Counted from the stretch's first letter, positions 31,769 to 42,255 are shown. The stretch is 64,000 nucleotides of DNA from Phaeodactylum tricornutum CCAP 1055/1 (GCF_000150955.2 NC_011688.1:248001-312000); one strand, 5' to 3'. The notes: generated by a model not told the origin, from the sequence alone. Numbers and translations are program-made.

Positions 31769-33171
31769 CTAATGGACAGCCCAAGAGCTCCAGTCCAGAA
31801 GACGATCGCCAATTGCTATCCGCGCAACGATTACAGGAACCCACAACATATATTTGTTTAAACCGCGACGTCTAGCTTGAAAAAGAACATAACCAAAAGC
31901 TAGCATGATTGGAAATTGAAGATTTTTCATATACAACATGGAACGAATTCCCACAAAGTATGGTGCGATGAGCGATGCAGTACTGTCGTTGAAAAAAATG
32001 CAAAATTATCAGCGTCATGAAGTGGTTTGTGTCACAACAAGCAGTCTGTGACTTACTATCCCATGTGATAACCTTTTGCTGAGAGAAGACCTTTTCGAAC
32101 AAGCGTCATCAACAAAGAAGCAATTTGAATTGCGAGAAGAACGGACAAAGGCCAAGCTGGATTTATGACTGCTACACAAGAAAGAGTCGCAAGAAATTGA
32201 CTGTACGCATAGAATTGCTTGAATTTCTTTTGCGTTTTCACACTGCAACCTTCCCAGTATGGCATGGTTGCCGTAGTACTCCCCGTCTCATGCGGCTGTA
32301 ATTTCTTTGTCGCTAAATCAGCCCCAATATTTGCTGCCAACACCGACAAGCAACTTCCCGAAATAGAGAGTCGCCGAACGCCGAGATTAGTAGGATATCG
32401 AAAACTGAGTGCGCAAAAGAGTGTGCAAATTACTGAACGAACTCCGAAAATTAGATTGTGAATGCGGTACTCTTGCCAGATCATTGGCTTTCCCACGACG
32501 CGTTCTCTGGGTATGTGTGGGAAAATGAGAGCCGAAACGCTCAACATACCATGAGGCACGAGAAATAACACAGGAAATGCACTTGGGCCCTTACCCACCC
32601 GTGTGCCAAGTCCTGCGGATGGGTCCCCAAGAAGCATTTGATAGAAACGAAAGATGAAGTTTAGGAGACAGAACATACCCAAGTACTTGTGAACACCAAT
32701 GCGATCTTCTTTCGTGAAAAGCTTGGCTCTCCAGCGAGGAATCGAATATAGGCTGTAGGTCGGAGGCTGCAAAGAATCATCAATCGCGAAATCCTGGAGC
32801 ATTTCGTAGGCAGCCATCGAATGATGGGCGGCTCTAAATGACTTCGTCGCGTCTTTCTCATTGAACTTAGCCAGAATGCGTTCTCCCCCAGGGTGAGACT
32901 TCGCCCACGCGGTCAAATTGTATCTTGACCCCTCTATAGTGAGTACACAGGGCGCACCAGCATCGGGCGTTGAGTTTGCGAATTGTTCAAACCGGTCGAG
33001 GCTGGGAGAAACCGAATTCGCCTTGACAGTTTGAAACAGAATGTGATGATCACGCTGATAAGGTTTCGAGCGGGAAGTTACGATTGACTCCGTTTTGAAG
33101 AATGTAGGCAGTGTGAAGCATGTCACGGTGGCAGCTGCTAAGCAAACCAATATAGAAAGAAGGTGACTCAT
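31769..33171 (-). CDS. Cytochrome b5-domain multi-pass membrane protein
   Basis: Exons 33171-32057 and 31982-31769 (74-nt GT-AG intron, phase 2) give 442 aa. A signal sequence or anchor is at the start ('HLLSILVCLAAATVTCFTLP'). Residues ~75-130 form a cytochrome b5 heme domain: 'YNLTAWAKSHPGGERILAKFNEKDATKSFRAAHHSM' contains the HPGG heme ligand His and the second ligand in 'AAHHS'. About 6-7 hydrophobic helices follow. The second exon adds 'APYFVGIRSMLYMKNLQFPI' and 'RGLNKYMLWVPVIVARIAIG'. Unlike front-end desaturases, I see no His-box triplets (HxxxH/HxxHH), so it is not a desaturase. It probably carries electrons in a membrane redox reaction; partner unknown. Confidence 0.82.
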
Positions 33172-33659
33172 GGCGCCTCGGTATCAGTGCAAATGCTTCG
33201 CAAAACGAATTGCTTGATTCACAATCAGTGAGAAAAAGATTTTACATCGCTTCGATTTACGATTTCTTGATCGGGTACACAACCGTGCAGGTTTGGTGAC
33301 ATCTTGTCACTGTCAGTCTCCGACACGACGCAGTTCGCGAATTCCATTCACAGTCACTATTTCAATCATGTTCTCTGTAGAAATATCATTTCGCATCATT
33401 CATATTCGATTTATGTCTCAACGACTTCTGTTTCAGGTGTCAAAACTATGCTGTTTGGGAGATTCATCAAATAACGAGTAATAGTAAAGCTCCCTATTCA
33501 TCCTCGTCCGAAATTGAGCTCTTTATAAAGTAGCTTCACGATGTTTCCTTGTTTGCGGTTACAGTAAATGAAATCGAGCGTACTCTTCGGACAAAGTGCA
33601 CCAGAAAACGCATGCCAACACATCGGTAGGCTTACAACAACGCACGCTGCATGTTCGCG
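33172..33659. promoter_or_regulatory. Upstream region of the cytochrome b5 gene
   Basis: About 490 bp. TCACTGTCA (33307-33315) and TCACAGTCA (33348-33356) lie 41 bp apart, 136-185 bp upstream of the cytochrome b5 start on the minus strand. No ORF stands out. Confidence 0.5.
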
Positions 33660-35161
33660 TCAAAGTGCAGACGGAGGAGGTGACCATGATGGGATAGCTC
33701 CAACTGATCTCAGAAACTCTACCCTCTTGTCGGGACCAGTGGATCCTCGCATGTACGGTTCAGGTACTATGTTCAATTGCTCAGTTTGGTTCAGGATCGG
33801 CGTGAATATCTTCCAGCTCGCCAGGAGTTCATCATCCCGAACAAAATTTGCCTGCTTCCCTCGAAACACATCGAGTAGTAGACGAGTGTATGCGTCAGGC
33901 ATCAGAGCCTGTCCATAGTCGACTTGCATGCGCGCACTTACAGGATTGTAGGAAAATCCAGGGGTTTTCACATTAGCCGTCAGAAAAATTGTCGGAACAG
34001 GTTGAAGCCGTAAAACGAGTGAGTTCGGCTGACCGTTTTTTACGCCTCGAAAATGAAGTCTTATCTCGCACAGTCGATCGTTTAACGCTTTCCCGGCTTC
34101 GAGGACGAAGGGCACATTCCTCCACGTCTCATTATGTACCCAGGTGCGAATGCAAGCGTAGGTTGGAGTGACTGTATCTCGATTTTCAATCGAGGAGTCG
34201 TCTTTATAGCCCTCGTACTGGCCAAAAAGACAGTCCTCTAGATTTATAACAGGTATCTTTCTCAAAATTTCCAGTTTTGCATTTCGAAGTTTAGTTGCAC
34301 AAGATTTTTCCGGCATATCCATGGCGACTAAAGTCAACAGTTGCAATAAATGGTTCTGGAATATGTCTCGTATGATGCCGTAGCGGTCAAAGTAACCGCC
34401 GCGACCATCTGTTCCAAAAGATTCTTTACAAATAATATGTACCGATTTCACGGCATCCTTATTCCAAAGAGAGTTCAGCCAGCGATTTTGCTGCCTCAGA
34501 GTAAGTATGTTCTGAACCATTTCTTTTCCTAAAATGTAGAAGCGTCTTGTTAGATCTAGAAATTTCATTGAGATGAAAGATTGTCGCGACACCTACCAAG
34601 ATAATGATCAATACGATACAGTTGTTGCTCCAACCATTCCTGGTTGTTCAATGTTCGTAGCAGCGTTTCGCAACTTTCTGTATCACTTCCAAATGGCTTC
34701 TCCAAGACAAGACGGACGAAACCATTTGTCGGTGTTAGGGTAAGCGTTTTTTTCAGAACTGCGGCAGACTGTGCAAACACGTTCGGCGGAGTTGCTAGGT
34801 AGACAACAAGGTTCCTTGAGGGTGATGCTTTCAGAATAGAGTCCATGCTTTCCCAGTCGCCATAACTCGAACCGGGTCGATAGTTGCAGATAGAAAGGAA
34901 TTGATCGACTACGCATTCGTCAGCATCGTTGAGAAAAGGTTTCAGGTGATGACGGAAACCGTAATGAGTCATTTCGGTCCGCGCGAAGCCCCAAATGATT
35001 GTTACTGACGGCAAAAGACTCGCCTTGTACAAAGCCAAAAGTGCAGGGTAGGTCTTCCTCTTCGCGAGATCTCCCGAAGCTCCCACAACAAGGATCGTTA
35101 CGCTTTCCTTCGCGTCGTTGACAACGGAGCAGAAGCAAAAAGTGAGACTGCAAATTATCAT
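33660..35161 (-). CDS. Glucose-6-phosphate 1-dehydrogenase
   Basis: Exons 35161-34597 and 34528-33660 (68-nt GT-AG intron, phase 1) give 477 aa. 'ILVVGASGDLAKRKTYPALL' is the NADP-binding loop, 'LVLEKPFGSD' and the catalytic 'YRIDHYLGKEMVQNIL', restored exactly by splicing, carry the active-site His. 'FGTDGRGGYFDRYGIIRDIFQNHLLQ' and 'MRGSTGPDKRVEF' regions also match. The enzyme oxidises glucose 6-phosphate to 6-phosphogluconolactone and makes NADPH for the pentose phosphate pathway. ATG 35161 gives a short hydrophobic N-terminus. However, a good 3' splice word (TTTGCAG) sits a few codons inside it and an upstream ORF exists at about 35351-35218, so another first exon may supply the true N-terminus and the compartment signal. 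Confidence 0.93.
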
Positions 35162-35936
35162 GAGGTAGCGAATAGCCGATTTATAGTCCGTGCATTTCTT
35201 TTTCTTATGGTCAAAGTTAGGCAGGTGCTACAGATATAGTCGACAACAAAGAGTATGGGGATCCGGACGGTGATGGCGACGGTTCATCGCAGTCGGGAGA
35301 ACTCAGTGGAGAACACTCTTTAGAGTTGAAAGGAATGCGATTCATCCGCATACTACTGCTCCTAGTAAGAATTGGTTGGTGTCCGGAACGGCAATAATAT
35401 TATTCGATTCCGTCGCTGACCAGTGCAATCACTTTTCCATTTACCTTGTGCCATTTCTCGCGTTGCACTTGATTCAGGAAATCGACTTGACTGGGGGGAA
35501 TTTGCCCAGGAATTTGTGTCGGCACGACCCTAGAGGACCTGCAAAAGCCTCCGTCTTTCTGCATTGCGCAAAATCTCCTACAGTTGGGGGTGTGGACGTT
35601 TCGCAAAGATGTTCTTCGGTGTCTCGAAGAAGTTGCTATCAATATAATCGCGCTCACGTCTTTGTAATTTGCCCTCCTCACTTTTGTCAACTCACAGTCC
35701 CTTCAAACGTCGAAACATCTTATTTGTCAATGTCTTGTACGATATCTTATACGACACATATCTTATTTGTCAGTTAATAAGAATTGTGTTGTCTTGACAG
35801 TGGTGTCCGCGCGAACTTATCTATCCGCCGCAGTCCTCTGACTGCGTCGTGGCGCCCACCTTCACCAACAATGGTCAACACGACAACAAAGCACGTACTT
35901 GTACAAAAGGGTCAGAGAAGTGTTCATTCTTTCACA
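35162..35936. promoter_or_regulatory. Divergent spacer between G6PDH and NDUFV2 genes
   Basis: About 775 bp shared by two divergent genes. It contains a 44-codon minus-strand ORF (about 35351-35218, beginning MRMNRIPFNSKE) that might be an upstream G6PDH exon, and an AT-rich stretch near 35700-35790. Confidence 0.4.
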
Positions 35937-36859
35937 ATGTTGAGTCGTTTCGGTGCTTCTCGATTCGCGTCGAAGCTTTCACCGGTCATTCGTTCACAGT
36001 CGCGGACATTCGCTGGGCAAAAGCCGTTTGTAAGTGTTTCAACGCGCTCGCTGCTAACGACGGAGAAGCTATCCCTCGGCCTTTCGCGAAGTTTCTTGGA
36101 GTGCTTGTTCCCGCTTTATTTGGGCATCGTATAGTTTTGTATTCCTTACGGCTCTATTTTCTTTGCTAGCACATTGACACTCCCGAAAACAACTTGGAAG
36201 TTCATTTTGATTTTACTCTGGAAAACTACGATCGTGTCAAGTACATCATGGCCAAGTATCCTAATAACTACAAGCAGGCTGCAATGATTCCCTTGTTGGA
36301 TCTGGCACAGCGCCAACACGGTGGCTGGTTGCCCTTGACAGCTATGCACAAGGTTGCAGCGATTTGCGAAGTCGCCCCCGTCCGTGTGTATGAGGTGGCT
36401 TCGTTTTATACTATGTTTAACCGCAACCCAGTTGGCAAGTACTTTATCCAACTCTGTGGAACTACACCTTGTATGATCTGCGGAAGCGAAGATATCAAGC
36501 AGACAATTGAAAAACATCTTGGTATCAAAAATGGTGAAACGACCAAGGACGGTTTGTTTACTCTACTGGAAGTCGAATGTTTGGGCGCTTGTGCGAATGC
36601 TCCTATGGTGCAGTTGAACGACGACTACTATGAATGCTTGACACCGGATACGACGATTGCGTTGTTGGAATCCTGCAAGGCTGGAAACCCGCCGGCCATG
36701 GGCAAGTGGGGATCTCTTCCAATGAACGGACAAGTAAGCTGTGAAGGCCCTAAGGGCAAGACATCTCTGAAAGAAATTGTGGTTCCTGTGGTTGACAAGA
36801 CGAGATTCGAAAAAGGTGAAGTCGATCCCGCAAAAATTAAAAAGCTTATGGCCTACTAA
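35937..36859 (+). CDS. NDUFV2: NADH:ubiquinone oxidoreductase 24 kDa subunit (NDUFV2/NuoE)
   Basis: Exons 35937-36029 and 36170-36859 (140-nt GT-AG intron, phase 0) give 260 aa. Exon 1 encodes an Arg/Ser-rich mitochondrial presequence ('[20 protein letters not shown]'). The mature part has '[20 protein letters not shown]', '[19 protein letters not shown]', and the four 2Fe-2S ligands in 'CGTTPCM' and 'CLGACANAP'. The C-terminus with 'GKTSLKE' is normal for the subunit. It holds cluster N1a in the peripheral arm of complex I. An in-frame upstream ATG would add 22 residues; 35937 gives the cleaner presequence. Confidence 0.95.
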
Positions 36860-37438
36860 TTGTAAGCAGACATAACTTGGTTCTTTAGAACGTGTTGAAC
36901 TTGGAAACGAGTAGACACAGGAAATAGAGTACTTACTAGGTGATGCAATGAGCCGATTTAGCGTAATGGTCTGTCGTACAGGAGTGCCTACTTTCATCTT
37001 CGTTTTAACTACCTTGTCTCCCCCCCCCCCCCNNNNNNNNNNNNNNNNNNNNNNNNNNNNNNNNNNNNNNNNNNNNNNNNNNCCCCCCCCCCCCCCCCCC
37101 CCCCCCCCCTCCCTTTGTGTCATGGAGATCATTACCAAACATCGCCCGTCTCTTGTTTTTGAACTTCTATTGATTGATTGATGTAATTAAAGAGTTCCGG
37201 ACTCTTAATTAGTTTGATTCTGTAGAGCTCTGACAGAATTGACACACTACAACTTCCTTACTGTTAGACAGACACAGTAAGCTTTTAATAGGTTCTTTCC
37301 AATAGCAGACCAGTGGCATATAGACAAATAAAACAACGCCTTTCGTTTGGCTATATCAATCTGGAAAGAATGACGTCGGCTTTAAAAACTATAGCTTTGC
37401 GTAGGGGACTGATGTGTTCCTGGTAGCTTACAAGCTAC
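36860..37438. other. Intergenic region containing an assembly gap in poly-C
   Basis: C-run 37020-37032, then 50 N (37033-37082), then C-run 37083-37109. The round number of N suggests a placeholder, so the true tract length is unknown. No ORF outside the tract is credible. Confidence 0.9.
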
Positions 37439-38150
37439 TTAGTTGCGGCATCCCGGTGCTCCAGGAACATCACCCGGCTTGGGATTAGCGGCGCGTTGCT
37501 CGGATTCGGCACGTTCGTCCATCATCTTCTGGAAGCTAACATCTCCGCGGATAGGGTCTTTGTAGCCACCCTCGCCAGGATAAAATCCAGAAGCATCGGG
37601 GCTATTGCCTTCCCATGTTTCGAAAGGGTTGAAATTCAGAGGAGAACGGGGTTGGCTGGGGTCCCACGCGGCGTAGACGTCCTTCTTGGCGTCGTTGTCG
37701 AATAGCTGGCCTTCGTACTTGCCACCTGAGAAAAGGTGGGTCATAGACCGTGCGCCAAAGCTCGGCTGGGGAGCGAATGCAGAAGCGGTCGCGACAAGGG
37801 AGAGAACGGCGAAGAAAGCGGTTTTCTGTAGAATACAACGGAAAAGAAGGTGAGACGATTGCGATAACTGGAACAAAAGAATCTTGATCAATTGGTTGCC
37901 CAGTAATGACTTGGGGTAAGGAAAAGCCCATATTAAGTGTTATAGATCGCCTAAAAAGGGAAATATCGGTCGATATGGAAATTCAACTGGTTCGCAAAAG
38001 AAGATACCGAAAGTAACACAAGAAATGGAGGAATAGTCCGTCTTGAAGTCGACAATCGCAAATTTGGCCCTCCATAGCGCTTGCTGCCGATTGTCCAAAG
38101 CAAAGGGGGGGGGGGGGGGAAGGGATCCGCATCTTGATTGAACGTACCAT
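37439..38150 (-). CDS. Small plastid-targeted protein, unknown function; start codon split from body by intron
   Basis: The body (37825-37439) reads KTAFFAVLSLVATASAFAPQ and onward: a signal peptide with a perfect ASAFAP plastid-import motif, but no ATG. The acceptor TTCTACAG precedes it. Upstream, ATG at 38150-38148 is followed at once by GTACGT. Joining ATG to AAA ACC GCT gives MKTAFFAV..., 129 aa, phase 0. The proposed intron is 322 nt, long for this window, and contains a poly-C (sense) run of 15. The mature part ('GGKYEGQLFDNDAKKDVYAAW', 'NFNPFETWEGNSPDASGF', 'PGEGGYKDPIRGD') is soluble and Pro/Gly-rich; I cannot name it. An unspliced start using another upstream ATG is possible but would spoil the signal peptide. 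Confidence 0.65.
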
Positions 38151-38757
38151 GTTTGTAAGTAACGGTGACTGTAGAAACGACGAAGGATCGTGAATTGTGT
38201 GAACAAAATGAAGTGTCACGGAAATAAAGCCGATCACAATCAGTGTAATTTGCAAGTATTTGATCATCAGAAGTCAGTACACTTTGTACGAAGAAAGTTA
38301 ACACGTACTTGTGTCTGTTACTCAACCGCCACCTAAAACGAGCTTGGTTAGCTGAAGCAATAGGAACCACACGCACTTGAAAAGCCAGAAAGCTCGACGT
38401 CAGATCAGCTCTGACACAACGGAACCAAATGTTCGACTGCTTCGAATTAATATATGTCGTCCCTCATCGTCCGTATATAGTATAGAAAATGCTACGAAAC
38501 GAGTGTCGTTCCTGACGTGGAGTTTGCTCAGAGCCAATCCGCATGTGTTCATTTCCAACCATTCTAATGACTGTTCAGGTTTCTTCTTCAGCTACGCAGG
38601 ACACGATATAAATATATGGTATATGTCTAAGAAAAGCGCGTGAAATACAGTCTACCGCGACAGAAAAGAGATTTCAGGTGGGGGTGAACTAACTGTTACG
38701 GTGAAGAAGGTGGACTCACAAGCTATCGCAAAAAACTAGCTTTTAGGTCCTCGATAC
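38151..38757. other. Intergenic spacer, nothing recognised
   Basis: About 600 bp with the 5' leader of the small plastid gene and the 3' flank of the transporter gene. Nothing further recognised. Confidence 0.4.
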
Positions 38758-39870
38758 CTATTTAGGAATCAGACTTTTCATCTCAGTTTCTTTCTTGGAT
38801 TTCATCGGCAATGGATTGCTGAAAAAGTACACACTGATCAAGATCATTGCCGCACCGGCGACAAAGTGGTTCGACAAGGGAGTACCGAAGCATATAATCG
38901 ACAGGAAGGTGGAAAATACAACACTTACACCCGTCGCCAACCCCTTGAGAACGTTGTCGGCATATTTGATGACGGCTGCGACCAACAGTCCACCTCCGGC
39001 CTGCAAGACCACCAATGTCCACACCCATGGAGTAAAGCCGTGTAGATAAGGCTTTCCGATGAACTCTTCCTTGGGGGTCTCAGTCGAAGACTGGAGGACG
39101 GCAATAACAATAGAGAAAAAGGCGAGCTGCATGTTGCGCATCCACAATGAAGCGGGCTGTTGAGCATCCTCGCCTGTACTGGGTTTTTTTAGAACCATTT
39201 CGAAATAGACCCCAGCAAGCGCACTTGACATACAGGCAACCGTTACAGCTATAAGTCCGACGAACAGATTTTGCTGCAGGTCGGCCTTAGCATCCTGTGC
39301 TCCGGACTTTTCTCCCAAGACAACGGTTGCAACGCCAAAACTAAGAAGACAAAGACAGACCCACTGTTGAAGGCTGTAAGACCTCTGTAACAAAAGAACA
39401 CTGACGAGAGCCGTTGTGACTAGTTTCGCTTGGTAGGTGACCTGAAAAATGGGTGCCGTCAGATTAGATAGGGCGACATACAAAAGGGTGTTCTGCACCA
39501 GATACAATAAGGCCGGCACAAGGATCTTCAGTGCATCCGTAGGTCGCTTAAATACGTGCTGCTGGAGCGACTCATAGAGCTGCCCGCCAGTGGTGTAGAA
39601 TTCCAGCCCGCACGAAAGGAGAAATTTGCTGCATTCCGTCAAGATGATTAGGTGACTAACACTGTAGAGATCCTCTTTTGCGACGGCAGATCGTGTGTAA
39701 CGACCAACCAAGACGGTCGATGAGTTCTGTAACACCATCATGACCAATAACATCAGCTTAAACGACGCCATGGACTTCGCCTCTGAAGCCACCATACTCA
39801 TAACTTTGGCGTTGTTTGCGGCAGCGTTTCCACTATTTGTAGGCGACAAGTTGCCAGGGCGGATCTTCAT
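38758..39870 (-). CDS. Nucleotide-sugar transporter (SLC35A-like, UDP-galactose/CMP-sialic acid type)
   Basis: 370 aa from the first in-frame ATG (39870); the frame is open upstream without ATG, and a GTAAGT...TTCGCAG pair there suggests a 5'-UTR intron ending just before the start. About ten hydrophobic helices. Family words include 'NSSTVLVGRYTRS', 'TECSKFLLSC', 'PALLYLVQNTLLYVALSNL', 'PIFQVTYQAKLVTTALVSV', 'QQWVCLCLLSFGVATV', 'SSALAGVYFEMVLKK', 'SLWMRNMQLAFFSI', 'GGLLVAAVIKYADNVLKGLA' and 'STFLSIICFGTPLSNHFVAG'. Such Golgi carriers exchange nucleotide sugars for the nucleoside monophosphate. The exact sugar cannot be told. The tail ends in a Lys-rich, cytosolic sequence. Confidence 0.9.
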   Translation of the reverse strand: MKIRPGNLSPTNSGNAAANNAKVMSMVASEAKSMASFKLMLLVMMVLQNSSTVLVGRYTRSAVAKEDLYSVSHLIILTECSKFLLSCGLEFYTTGGQLYESLQQHVFKRPTDALKILVPALLYLVQNTLLYVALSNLTAPIFQVTYQAKLVTTALVSVLLLQRSYSLQQWVCLCLLSFGVATVVLGEKSGAQDAKADLQQNLFVGLIAVTVACMSSALAGVYFEMVLKKPSTGEDAQQPASLWMRNMQLAFFSIVIAVLQSSTETPKEEFIGKPYLHGFTPWVWTLVVLQAGGGLLVAAVIKYADNVLKGLATGVSVVFSTFLSIICFGTPLSNHFVAGAAMILISVYFFSNPLPMKSKKETEMKSLIPK

Positions 39871-40697
39871 ACCGCTGCGAAGGAAGGAAAGGTTGTGCTT
39901 CTGATTTGGTCGAGGGAAACGGACGACGGTATCTACCCACTTTCGTAGATTCTCGTTTTTGAAAGAGTCGTCTAGCAAGTGACTTACGGGTCAGGCGTAT
40001 CATGATGGTGGAATCGGAGTACTCTGCCGGGGACATGTCCGCAACAAACTGCCGATGGTATTGTCTTGTTTGTTCACGATCTCGTTGTCTAACAAATTAA
40101 AATGACCGTCAACGGAAACTCGCGATGTCGGTTGGGACACGGAGCATCGGATTCAAAAACCTCGTTTCAACGAAAGTGCACAAATCTATTTGTGATGAGA
40201 GTCTTTTTCCAGTAAATGGGAATGTCTCATGGTTAGCACATAACCTGTCTGTGAGAATAATATCATCGCGGTTTGTTGTGATGACCGAGTGACTTGCACG
40301 ACTGCGACCTTTCGGTAGCCCCGGAAACAGGTTTTCATCGGTTTCCCACGATTTCGGCGCGACTGACTGCGGCATCAACATGAATCTGACATGTGAGATG
40401 CATCTAACGGATGTGTACGTACTTATGAGTACTGGAATGAACAATTCTTGTGTATGCACGGCTCGGACGTCTGGACAGTTTTATAACACTTTCATGTGGG
40501 ACAAAAGCCACGGTGGCTCTCGACAGGAGGATACTCTGACTGAAACATTAAAAGAAAACTGTAGAAAACTATAACTTATTTCAAAATGACATTGATCACA
40601 AATAGGAAAAAGCAATCTGGTTGCTTGTATGCAGAAGGTACTGACAATAACACGGAGCGAACGGTTCGCAAATATATCATGAGAAACTTCATCCAAA
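39871..40697. other. Spacer with a possible 5'-UTR intron and one doubtful ORF
   Basis: The first ~170 bp probably hold the transporter leader. A 116-aa minus ORF (40459-40109) shows no motif and no support; it might be a small gene but I do not call it. Confidence 0.35.
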
Positions 40698-41522
40698 TCA
40701 TAGAGACACCTGAATACTGTCGAACTCGCCGTCGTCAAAGAGCGGCTCGTCAAAAAGCTCGTCAAAATCGACACTGCGCAGTGTGTTAAACTCAGGGTTT
40801 TCGCGGCTTACTACCGCGTCAGGCAGGCATGCAGACGATGGATGACGAGGAGAAATGCTACTTTCGATTTGCAAGACTGATAGAATCTGCTGCTGGCGTT
40901 GAAAGAGCGTAGCTACAGCCGACTTCGACTCATTCGGTGTCGTCACTGTAGCCTTCAGAACAGCACAGTTTTCCAAGTCGTCACTTAATGACTCTTCCGA
41001 TGAGGCGTAGTCTTGTGTGCATGCACTCGAAAACGTAGTGTTGCTTGAATTCCGACGGTGGTGTTTTTTGCTGCGACGGACTGAGTTAGCCATGTTTCGC
41101 TCGTCCTTTGACTTCGAAGCGAAGCGAAGGGCGTGGCTGACCTTGTCGCGAGCAGCTTCGTTGGTAATCTCTTGCCAGTCACCGTTGTCGAGCTGTTTCA
41201 AGAAGCGGGCTCCGTTCTTGACTTGCATTGTAGCGACAATGTCTTTCGTAATCTTCATCTTCTGCTGCTTCGAAGCGGAATTTGTGTATCTTGTAATATT
41301 GGACTCAATCAAAGAACGAAAAATTCTGTTGCCCGTGTGCTTGGCGAATGTTTTGTCTTTTCCGCACAAAATATCGTTGTCCCTGGGATCATCAAAAACA
41401 GCGTCCGAGACGGAACCTGTTGTGTTGCGCCCGCTACGCTTGCTAGTCATGGATTCTGTGGAGGCCCATTTCTTGTTGGTTTCAACCAAAGCAAGGCTTT
41501 CGTTGCGTTGGCGAAGAAACAT
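40698..41522 (-). CDS. DUF6824-domain protein
   Basis: 274 aa, no intron, starting at ATG 41522 (a later Met at residue 25 is possible). Residues ~48-135 match the diatom-expanded DUF6824 domain: 'DNDILCGKDKTFAKHTGNRI' then F-R-x-L-I, 'ITKDIVATMQVKNGARFLKQ', and 'EITNEAARDKVSHALRFASK'. The pattern D-x-LCG-(R/K)-G-x-x-x-x-x-H-x-GN-x-x-(F/Y)-R ... G-x-RFL-(K/R) ... A-x-x-K-x-x-HALR is characteristic. The rest is Ser-rich with an acidic C-terminus ('FDELFDEPLFDDGEFDS') that resembles an activation-type acidic/aromatic region. Function of the domain is unknown; a nuclear regulatory role is only a guess. Confidence 0.85.
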   Translation of the reverse strand: MFLRQRNESLALVETNKKWASTESMTSKRSGRNTTGSVSDAVFDDPRDNDILCGKDKTFAKHTGNRIFRSLIESNITRYTNSASKQQKMKITKDIVATMQVKNGARFLKQLDNGDWQEITNEAARDKVSHALRFASKSKDERNMANSVRRSKKHHRRNSSNTTFSSACTQDYASSEESLSDDLENCAVLKATVTTPNESKSAVATLFQRQQQILSVLQIESSISPRHPSSACLPDAVVSRENPEFNTLRSVDFDELFDEPLFDDGEFDSIQVSL

Positions 41523-42255
41523 TTTGTTGTGATTTGACAGAGTAGGAAAAAGTGGCTCCGATGTTTCGGAAACGTGCTGGCTGCTTCACGGGTACTTTTT
41601 GGTAGGAATTTGTGAACGGGAGGGTGTTTTGAGTCCTTTGAAAGTTGAGGGATTGGCGAATTTTCCAAGACCAAGATCAATGGGAACCCGGCGAAGCACG
41701 AATTAAAACGGGAGCGGCCCACGCTTTTTGAGTCGGATCCGGTACTCAATATGGAAGGATTCGAGAGTCAACGATTGGATTTTTCTATCGACGCTTCGTT
41801 TGAGAACCGCATCAGTTTCCCATGTTGTTCTTTGGGTATCATGTCACTCTAGCTCTAGCAGAATCAATCGTTCGAACCAGTTCTCTTGTTGCTGCTACGG
41901 CCAGACGATTGTCTGCAGGCTGATTCCCTTGCCGTGTTGTCGAATACTCTTCTTTTGACACATATAGATCTTTCTGTAAGCTTAATATATATTTTCAACC
42001 ATAGAATCGCTTCAAATGAAACGCTGAGGATAAGTTTTGATGTGGTTGGAAGAAGATTCGGGGTTCACGCCTTTTTTCTGGCGAGGAACCGGAAGTTCGA
42101 CATTTCCACGATCTCTCCATGGCTCACAGTCAATAATACAAGGACCGGAAGACCTGTGCTTCCTCCCTAAACGCAACTTGCGGTTCAAACTCTGTTCAAG
42201 TAACGAGCTCCATCTAACAGGCACACAAATAAGCAGACAGGCATCAACATATGCA
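41523..42255. other. Divergent spacer between DUF6824 and arsenite methyltransferase genes
   Basis: About 730 bp between divergent starts. Short ORFs on both strands have no protein-like pattern. It must contain two promoters; I see no named element. Confidence 0.5.

Noticed and set aside
31769-33171. Reading the cytochrome b5 gene as a front-end fatty acid desaturase
   Set aside because: The heme domain fits, but no histidine boxes occur in the membrane part.
36563-37181. ORFs reading through the poly-C/N gap as poly-Gly or poly-Pro
   Set aside because: Artefact of the homopolymer and unknown bases.
41830-41930. Possible tRNA on the minus strand because of a GGTTCGAAC B-box-like word
   Set aside because: No matching A box or cloverleaf arms at the right spacing.
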